Below the pieces are notes generated by a model, which did not search any database, was not told where the DNA came from, and saw only the letters and a program-made list of their open reading frames with translations. Below are positions 58,303 through 64,000 of a stretch of DNA of 64,000 nucleotides, piece by piece. The number at the start of each line of letters is the position of its first letter. The stretch's first letter is position 1. Location of the stretch: the NCBI GenBank assembly GCA_038205395.1, contig JBBRBX010000004.1, forward strand, positions 1 to 64,000. The letters are read 5' to 3'. The stretch comes from Fredericiella sp038205395 (lineage in GTDB: Bacteria; Chloroflexota; Anaerolineae; Caldilineales; Caldilineaceae). The position numbers and the translations under genes were made by a program.

Positions 58303-59979
58303 ATGACAAAGCTGCTTTCCCGGCTGCATCTGCGCAGCTTGCGTGTGCAAGTCCTGTTGTGGACAGTAGCCCCGCTGACTATCCTGCTGATCCTCTTTTC
58401 GCTCACCGGCGTCGGCACCCATCAGGCATCCATGCGCCAACTGGCCGGCGAAGAAAACAGACGTCTGCTCACGCTGATGGCCAATGCGGTTGGCTCGCAG
58501 TTGGAGGGCAAAACGGTGAGCATGCGAGCTGCCGCCCAACTGCTGGGCCATGACTACAGCGATGTCGCCATGCGTAACTCGCACCTGGCGACTGCCGGCA
58601 AGCTGCTGGCTGGTTCGGAACTGGCGCTGCTGGGGCTGGAGGGCGAGCTATTGGGGGCCGCGCCGGCCCCACCTACTTGGGTGGGTGCGCCGGCAGTCGC
58701 TGCCTGGCCGGCCGCCGGCGAGGATGCTGGGTTGATTGTGGTCATCCCTGATGATGCGCAGCTCGCTACGGTGATTTGGCAGGTGGGCATACCCGATCAA
58801 GCTGCCTGGCTGGTGGCCGGTGAACCCATCACGCAGGTGGTGCAGAGCAGCGGGCTGCTGCTGTACGGCCCGGCGCACAGCAGCGGATTGGTGTTGATCG
58901 ACGGCCAGGGCCGTCTGCTGTATCAGGCCGGCGACCAGAGTGCGGCTGCGCTGGATGCCGCTGTCGCTGCCGCCGGCGAGTCGGGCGCCTATTTTGTGCG
59001 CAGCGGCGGCGAAGATTATGCCGTCACCTATGCCGCTGTCCCCAGCACGGATTGGCGGCTGCTGCTGCGCGAGCCGTGGCAGGGATTGAGCGCGCCGCCG
59101 ATCCTGCTGGAGCAATTGACGCCGTTTGTGCTGCTGATCGCCATCGCCGTCTCGTTTCTCACCCTGCTGTTTGGCCTGCTGTTGGTCGTGCGCCCGCTGC
59201 GCCTACTCAGCGAACGCACCCGCCGCATCGGCGGCGGCGACTTTGCTGCGGCTGGGGAGCCGGTGGGCGGCGTCGACGAGATCGAGCATCTGCGCCAGGC
59301 TGTCGATCAGATGGCGCAGCAGATTCAAGGCTATCAGGCAGGGCTGCAAAGCTATCTGCACGCAGTGACGCGTGCCCAAGAAGAAGAACGGGCGCGGCTG
59401 GCGCGTGAACTGCATGACGAAACGATCCAGACATTGACCGCCCTCGACCATAAAGTGCAGAAGCTGCAGCGTCTGCTCGAACATGAACCGGACACGGTGC
59501 AGCAAAGTATGCAGGATCTGCATCGTATGGTGGCGGAAGCAACCGGCGAAGTGCGGCGTTTCAGCCGCGCCTTGCGTCCGCTCTATCTGGAGGATTTAGG
59601 ATTGGCGCCCGCGCTTGGGTTGTTGGCCAAAGAGGCGGGCGCCGGCTTTACTGTGGCTGGTGCGCCCCGCCGCATCGCGCCTGATGTCGAACTGGCGCTT
59701 TACCGCATTGCGCAGGAATCGCTCAGCAATGCCCGCCGCCATGCCCAAGCCGCGCAGGTGGAGGTGACAATCGTCTTTGCGCCCCAGCAGGTGCGGCTGA
59801 CCATTTGCGATGACGGCATCGGCTTTCGCCTGCCCGCTGACCGCTCAGCCTTGGCGCGCAGCGGCCACTTCGGGCTGATGGGGATGCAGGAACGGGCGCA
59901 GTTGGTGGGCGCGCATGTGACGATAGAGAGCGCCCTCGGCCAGGGCGCCGCCGTCACGGTGACGGCGCCCACAGTATAA
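58303..59979 (+). CDS. Sensor histidine kinase (HisKA_3 type)
   Basis: A 558-aa membrane sensor paired with the NarL-type regulator. The first transmembrane segment is at residues ~18-40 (LLWTVAPLTILLILFSLTGVG). An extracytoplasmic Cache/PAS-like sensor spans ~41-270, with a second transmembrane segment around 275-297 and a HAMP linker (RPLRLLSERTRRIGGGDF). The HisKA_3 dimerisation domain has the phospho-acceptor His371 in ARELHDETIQTLTAL. The HATPase_c domain has AQESLSNARRHAQA and ICDDGIGF. The signal is unknown. Confidence 0.94.
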   Translation: MTKLLSRLHLRSLRVQVLLWTVAPLTILLILFSLTGVGTHQASMRQLAGEENRRLLTLMANAVGSQLEGKTVSMRAAAQLLGHDYSDVAMRNSHLATAGKLLAGSELALLGLEGELLGAAPAPPTWVGAPAVAAWPAAGEDAGLIVVIPDDAQLATVIWQVGIPDQAAWLVAGEPITQVVQSSGLLLYGPAHSSGLVLIDGQGRLLYQAGDQSAAALDAAVAAAGESGAYFVRSGGEDYAVTYAAVPSTDWRLLLREPWQGLSAPPILLEQLTPFVLLIAIAVSFLTLLFGLLLVVRPLRLLSERTRRIGGGDFAAAGEPVGGVDEIEHLRQAVDQMAQQIQGYQAGLQSYLHAVTRAQEEERARLARELHDETIQTLTALDHKVQKLQRLLEHEPDTVQQSMQDLHRMVAEATGEVRRFSRALRPLYLEDLGLAPALGLLAKEAGAGFTVAGAPRRIAPDVELALYRIAQESLSNARRHAQAAQVEVTIVFAPQQVRLTICDDGIGFRLPADRSALARSGHFGLMGMQERAQLVGAHVTIESALGQGAAVTVTAPTV

Positions 59980-60009
59980 AGCGATTCCGATAGCTTGCTA
60001 TTCTTCCCG

Positions 60010-61728
60010 CTATTCTTCAATCCGGTAGTTGCGCATCATGCCGGTGTCCGAGTGCTCCAGATTATGGCAGTGGTAGACAAACAGGCCGGGGTAGTTGTCG
60101 AAAGAGACCAGCACTTGCACCCGTTCGCCTGGCATCACCAGCACAGTATCCTTCCAGCCTTCATCGACATAGCCGGGCTGCAGCGTGTCCCAGCCGGCGC
60201 GCTGCGCCTCATCCACCTCGCGCTGTACAACGCGGAAGTGCACGCCATGAATGTGCATGGGGTGCGCCATAAAATCGCCCATCGGTGCACCACCGCCTTG
60301 ACCCATCAGCTCTGCGGCGGCGCCCAGCGTGTTATCAAACTCCCAAACCTCGGTTGTCCCCAGCTTCACCTGTTCTTCAGGGGCCACGGCGTTCATCTCA
60401 AAGGTGTGGCCGTTGATCGTCCACTGCATGGCGTTGTTCATGGCGAGCACAAAGCGGCGCGGCTGTGCGCTGTTGATGGCGTCACCTGTCTGCAGCGCGG
60501 CCAACGGTGTCAGGCTCGCCGGCAGTGCGGTCGTGACCTCTTCTCTGCGTTCGGCACGTACGGTCAGCACATCAAAGGCCGCGCCGTTGGCAAGGCTGCC
60601 GCTCTGCGACCCCATCATACCCATCATGCCGCCCATTGCCCCGCCCATTGCCCCTGCCGCTTCCACCCCTTCATAGGTGAGACTTTGCAGCTTCAGTTCG
60701 GCGCCCTCCGCCAGATCGCTGAAATCCGCCCAGATTTCCAGCCGCTCACCGGGGGATAGCGCTACATAGGGGCGCGTCAGCGGTTCGGCCAGCAAACCGC
60801 CATCCGTGCCCAGCACCGTCATCGGCCGGCCATCGCTCCAGGCCAGTTTGTAGATGCGGGCATTGGAGCCGTTGAGCAGACGCAGCCGATAGGGCCGCGT
60901 GGCTACGGGCAGCACGGCATTGGCCTGGCCGTTGACCAAGATGCGATCGCCCAAGAAGCCCATCATCTGATCCATCATGCCGCCCATTGCGTTGCCGGCC
61001 ATTGCGTTGCCGGCCATTGCGTTGCCGGCCAAATAGACAAGCTGGTTGTCGGCCTGGAAACTGCGATCCTGGAGCACCAGCGCGATATCCTGCTCGCCAT
61101 CCGGCAGCCCCAACTGTGATTCCTCGGCATCGCTCACGATAAACAACCCCGCCAGCCCCTGGTAGACCTGCGGCCCGGTGCTGCCGTGTTTGTGAGGGTG
61201 GTACCAGTAGGTTCCAGCGCGGTTGCGCACCTCAAACTCGTATACATACTCGCCGCCCGCCGCCACCAGATCGTGCGGGCCGCCGTCCATGTTCTGCGGC
61301 ACAATCAAGCCATGCCAGTGGATGTTGCTCTCTTCTGCAAGCTGGTTTTGAAATCGAATCCGCACCCGCTGTCCCGTCTGCGCACGAATGATGGGGCCGA
61401 GATAGCTGCCGGGCAGCGTCTGCAATGCCGCCGGGTCGCCTTGCAGCACGGCGCCCGTGTACGACAGCACCGGCGTCGCCGCACCGGGTAGTACTGCCGC
61501 CATGCTTGGCTGCGCCGTCAGCGCAATCTCCAAATCCACCGGAGTGGAAACTGTTGTGGCAGCGGCCTGGGTGGTGGCTGGGGAAGCCCCTGCGTTGCGC
61601 TGCGCCGGCAGTTGTACGGGCAAGCTGGAGCAGGCGCTGAGTCCGGCGCCGGCCAGCCCCACGCCGCTTAGGATCAGAAATCGGCGCCGGCTGATGCCGC
61701 GATTCAAAATGGTTTTGTTCGTAGCCAA
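60010..61728 (-). CDS. Multicopper oxidase, CueO-like, Met-rich, Tat lipoprotein
   Basis: A 572-aa exported copper oxidase. The N-terminus has a twin-arginine-type signal (GISRRRFLILSGVG) followed by a lipobox-like LSAC. The copper ligands are in HWHG, TYWYHPHKHG, HPMHIHGVHF and YHCHNLEHSDTGMM, covering type 1, 2 and 3 sites. Two Met-rich regions, one with an AGNAM triple repeat and one with MGGAMGGMMGMMG, resemble the cuprous-binding segment of CueO. It probably oxidises Cu(I) outside the membrane. Start is TTG 61728, with GGAG 12 bases upstream; no in-frame ATG precedes the signal. It diverges from the arsR-type regulator. Confidence 0.93.
   Translation of the reverse strand: MATNKTILNRGISRRRFLILSGVGLAGAGLSACSSLPVQLPAQRNAGASPATTQAAATTVSTPVDLEIALTAQPSMAAVLPGAATPVLSYTGAVLQGDPAALQTLPGSYLGPIIRAQTGQRVRIRFQNQLAEESNIHWHGLIVPQNMDGGPHDLVAAGGEYVYEFEVRNRAGTYWYHPHKHGSTGPQVYQGLAGLFIVSDAEESQLGLPDGEQDIALVLQDRSFQADNQLVYLAGNAMAGNAMAGNAMGGMMDQMMGFLGDRILVNGQANAVLPVATRPYRLRLLNGSNARIYKLAWSDGRPMTVLGTDGGLLAEPLTRPYVALSPGERLEIWADFSDLAEGAELKLQSLTYEGVEAAGAMGGAMGGMMGMMGSQSGSLANGAAFDVLTVRAERREEVTTALPASLTPLAALQTGDAINSAQPRRFVLAMNNAMQWTINGHTFEMNAVAPEEQVKLGTTEVWEFDNTLGAAAELMGQGGGAPMGDFMAHPMHIHGVHFRVVQREVDEAQRAGWDTLQPGYVDEGWKDTVLVMPGERVQVLVSFDNYPGLFVYHCHNLEHSDTGMMRNYRIEE
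60985..61029. repeat. Triple 15-bp repeat in the multicopper oxidase
   Basis: Three perfect 15-bp copies (60985-60999, 61000-61014, 61015-61029) encode AGNAM three times, adding Met residues next to the Met-rich insert. The unit length keeps the reading frame. Confidence 0.9.
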
Positions 61729-61909
61729 AATAAAATGTCTCCACTTTTATGTCAGTGTTATCGAGTCACACACGCATCCGCCGGTGGCAGCCGGCGCACA
61801 TGTGTGAACCAGGAGTCTACTGCCTAACTCGGGAAAAGGCACCGTGGCGATTGCGCAGGCATGAATGCGCAATTATGCCTAGACTGTTTGAGGGACGGAT
61901 TTGATTTCG

Positions 61910-61946
61910 TTGACCATCTCTGCTAGATTATATATCAACATATGTT
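61910..61946 (+). promoter_or_regulatory. Promoter/operator of the arsR-type gene
   Basis: TTGACC (61910-61915) is followed by an AT-rich -10 region (61927-61938). A perfect palindrome AACATATGTT (61937-61946) overlaps it, with weaker symmetry outside (ATC...TAT). ArsR/SmtB repressors bind AT-rich palindromes of this kind, so it is the likely autoregulatory operator. Confidence 0.6.
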
Positions 61947-61968
61947 TATGTGTTGGGGGTAAATCAGA

Positions 61969-62325
61969 ATGGGACAGACACTTGCTTGCGCTGCCAGCCA
62001 TGCCGATGCGGATTTGCTGCTGGTTGCCCAGCAGCACCTGCTGGATGGTATTACCGCCACGCACGCCGCAGAACTGTTTGGCGCTTTAGCCGACCCGACT
62101 CGTGTGCGCATCGTCGGGCTGCTGGCGCATGCGGAACTGTGTGTGGGTGATCTCTGCCTGCTGTTGGCAATGAGCCAACCGGCTGTTTCGCACCATTTAC
62201 GACTGCTGCGCACACTGCGCATCCTGGCCGCGCGCCGGGAGGGCAAACATGTTTTTTACTCGCTGCTCGACGATCATGTTCACCAACTGTTCCATCAAGG
62301 GGTGGATCATGTCAGCCATGATTAG
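61969..62325 (+). CDS. ArsR/SmtB-family metal-sensing repressor
   Basis: A 118-aa winged-helix repressor. The recognition helix is in MSQPAVSHHLRLLRTLRIL. The C-terminal helix shows the alpha-5 metal site D101-x-H103-x10-H114-x2-H117, the CzrA-type zinc/cobalt ligand set. A partial alpha-3N site is also present: Cys7 near the N-terminus and Cys58 in ELCVGDLC, where CadC has ELCVC; here Gly replaces the second Cys and Cys63 follows. Zn/Co sensing is therefore most likely, with a possible second site. It lies between a multicopper oxidase and a P1B-type ATPase, its probable targets. Confidence 0.92.
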   Translation: MGQTLACAASHADADLLLVAQQHLLDGITATHAAELFGALADPTRVRIVGLLAHAELCVGDLCLLLAMSQPAVSHHLRLLRTLRILAARREGKHVFYSLLDDHVHQLFHQGVDHVSHD

Positions 62326-62358
62326 TGCTCTTGTTGGAGACTATGCACCACCTGATTT

Positions 62359-62444
62359 CTATAGATGTTCAGATAATGATTCTTGACGCGTGAACGAGTA
62401 GCTCACCAGAGTAGAAGCACGGATCTTTATCTGAATGTCTATAG
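62359..62444. repeat. Imperfect 22-bp inverted repeat before the P-type ATPase
   Basis: Arms 62359-62380 and 62423-62444 match in 19 of 22 positions when one is reversed and complemented, with a 42-base loop. The right arm ends 18 bases before the ATPase start. Each arm includes TTCAGATAA-like sequence, reminiscent of ArsR-family half-sites. Confidence 0.6.
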
Positions 62445-62462
62445 CTTGCGGCTCAGGAGCCT

Positions 62463-64000
62463 ATGCAAAAATTAAAGCTTGAATTACCTATCGTCCTACC
62501 CACAATCGATGCCCGTGATCAGTGTGTTCGACTGCTGACCGACCATCTGAATCATATGCGTGGCGTTGAAGAAGCGCATATCGTTACAACCAATGGTGCA
62601 GCGGAACTTTGCATCCACTATGCGCCGAATCTCGTTTCATTGGCCCAGATCGAACGGATCGCCGGCGAAGCCGGCGCACAGATCAGCGCTCGCTATCGCC
62701 ATGAGCAGTTCCCCTTCACCGGGCTGGATGCCGCCGACGCCGCCAATGTGCTGGCGCAGGCGCTGCAAGCCCTGCCCCGCATGCTGCATGCCAGCGTAAA
62801 TTATGCGGCGGGTTTGATTTTTGTTGCTTACGACACACAGCAGCTTACCCGCCCCCAAATCGATGCTGTCATCCAGCGCTGGGGAGCTAGAGCGCTGCCC
62901 CCTGAAGACGCTGTGCCCACCCCCTCCCAAGCCGGCGCAGACGAAGAGCACGCACACAAAGGTGCGCCGGCCTTTCTCCCTCATTGGATCCAAACTCGTT
63001 GGGAACTGGCGTTGGTTGCTTTGGCCGGTCTGCTTCTCGCTGCCGGTTGGCTGGGGACTGTATTTTTAGGTTTGCCCTCAGAAATCGCCTTGATTTTCTA
63101 TCTCTTGGCCTACCTGGCTGGTGGCTGGGATATTGCCACGCATGCTGTACCCGGTCTGTTGCGCGGTAGATTTGATACAGATGTGCTGATGTTGGCTGCT
63201 GCGCTGGGCGCCGCCCTGCTGGGGGAGTGGGCCGAAGGCGCTTTTCTGCTCTTCCTTTTTTCCTTAGGCCATGCCGGCGAACATTATGCCCTGGATCGAG
63301 CACGCAGCGCCGTTAATGCTTTGGGGGCGCTGATGCCACAAACTGCCCAGGTGCGGCGCAGCGGAACCGTTGAGACTGTCAGCGTTGCGGCGCTGGCGCT
63401 TGACGATATTGTCGTGGTGCGGCCGGGTGACCGGATTCCTGTGGATGGCGTTTTGGCGGCTGGGGCCGGCGCTGTCGATCAAGCGGCTATCACCGGCGAA
63501 AGTGTGCCGGTGACAAAAGTGGTTGGCGATGAGGTCTTTGCCGGCACAGTGAATCAGGAGAGTGCGTTGGACGTGCGCGTGACCCGCCTGGCCGCTGACA
63601 ATACGTTGGCGCGTGTGTTGCGTATGGTGCAGGAAGCACAAAGCCAACAAAGCCCGACGCAGCAGTTCACGGAACGATTTACCCGCTGGTTTGTACCCGC
63701 TGTCCTGCTTCTTGTTGCCTTGGTGATTGTGGCGCCGCCTTGGCTGGGGTGGATGCCTTTAAGCGATAGCTTTTACCGCGCCATGCTGCTGCTGGTGGCC
63801 GCCTCCCCTTGTGCGCTGGCAATCGGCGCGCCCGCCGCTGTCTTGGCCGGTATTGCTCAAGCTGCGCGCAATGGCGTTCTTATCAAAGGCGGCGTCCATC
63901 TCGAAAATCTGGGGCGGCTGCGCGCCATGGCTTTTGATAAAACAGGCACCCTCACGCAGGGGCGCTTTCGTGTAACCGATGTTTTGCCGGTTGCTCCGCT
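62463..64000 (+). CDS. P1B-type heavy-metal ATPase, 3'-truncated by window
   Basis: The first 512 codons of a metal-exporting P-type ATPase. The N-terminus holds one or two ferredoxin-like HMA-type domains without CxxC (metal-binding cysteines lost). A His-containing linker (DEEHAHKG) precedes the membrane region. The actuator-domain motif is ITGESVPV. The membrane metal site is SPC at residues 448-450, found in P1B-4 (Co/Zn/Cd-type) pumps, unlike the CPC/CPx of copper pumps. The phosphorylation site is Asp492 in DKTGTLTQG. With the CzrA-like regulator upstream, zinc or cobalt export is the best guess. The ATG has no strong Shine-Dalgarno. Confidence 0.9.
   Translation, partial: MQKLKLELPIVLPTIDARDQCVRLLTDHLNHMRGVEEAHIVTTNGAAELCIHYAPNLVSLAQIERIAGEAGAQISARYRHEQFPFTGLDAADAANVLAQALQALPRMLHASVNYAAGLIFVAYDTQQLTRPQIDAVIQRWGARALPPEDAVPTPSQAGADEEHAHKGAPAFLPHWIQTRWELALVALAGLLLAAGWLGTVFLGLPSEIALIFYLLAYLAGGWDIATHAVPGLLRGRFDTDVLMLAAALGAALLGEWAEGAFLLFLFSLGHAGEHYALDRARSAVNALGALMPQTAQVRRSGTVETVSVAALALDDIVVVRPGDRIPVDGVLAAGAGAVDQAAITGESVPVTKVVGDEVFAGTVNQESALDVRVTRLAADNTLARVLRMVQEAQSQQSPTQQFTERFTRWFVPAVLLLVALVIVAPPWLGWMPLSDSFYRAMLLLVAASPCALAIGAPAAVLAGIAQAARNGVLIKGGVHLENLGRLRAMAFDKTGTLTQGRFRVTDVLPVAP

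Overview
The window is high-GC bacterial chromosome with closely packed genes, many 4-bp stop/start overlaps and frequent GTG or TTG starts. I infer a member of the Chloroflexota, probably of the Anaerolineae/Caldilineae kind. The reasons are a PurL with two N-terminal PurS-like domains, an archaeal-type Asp/Asn-tRNA synthetase under a T-box, a phosphatase/DUF3090/SCO1664 cluster shared with actinobacteria, and large secreted propeller and DUF11 proteins. This placement is an inference, because no rRNA or other phylogenetic marker is present. I saw no tRNA, rRNA, CRISPR array or insertion sequence.

Layout, 1-30.8 kb (housekeeping): the end of a sugar ABC permease; an oligoendopeptidase F; a coupled URO-D-like/ROK pair; a T-box leader, an Asp/Asn-rich leader peptide and an aspartyl-tRNA synthetase (5.7-7.6 kb); a GH3 glycosidase; purL-purQ; a VWA protein; a beta-helix surface protein, a lipoprotein and a WD40-type secreted protein; a gap-pgk-x-tpiA glycolytic run; a Gfo/Idh oxidoreductase; an apparently leaderless membrane protein; and tsaD.

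30.8-45.4 kb (defence): a complete type I BREX operon on the minus strand, in the order brxA, brxB, brxC, [two-gene cassette], pglX, pglZ, brxL, DUF1353. Three things stand out. A toxin/antitoxin-like pair with its own promoter and terminator sits between brxC and pglX. In BrxL the usual C-terminal Lon-type protease domain appears to be replaced by an MIT_C-like domain behind a pentapeptide-repeat linker. A phage-type DUF1353 gene is translationally coupled to brxL. The presumed target-recognition part of PglX lies in a lower-GC island.

45.4-64 kb: a lysine/saccharopine dehydrogenase-like gene; a three-gene type III polyketide cassette (PKS, FAD oxidoreductase, methyltransferase); tsaE; a fused nucleotidyltransferase/degenerate phosphomannomutase; the SCO1664-DUF3090-phosphatase cluster; an M1 lipoprotein peptidase; a NarL-type two-component system preceded by a possible 29-residue membrane peptide; and a metal-handling block (Met-rich multicopper oxidase, SmtB/CzrA-type ArsR repressor, P1B-type ATPase cut by the window end).

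The most striking new signal is the double attenuation-like leader at 5692-6229. A T-box whose specifier reads GAC (Asp) is followed by a strong Shine-Dalgarno and a 23-codon ORF in which 12 codons are Asp or Asn. This fits a non-discriminating AspRS that charges both tRNA-Asp and tRNA-Asn. The second is the BREX locus with its non-canonical BrxL and embedded cassette.
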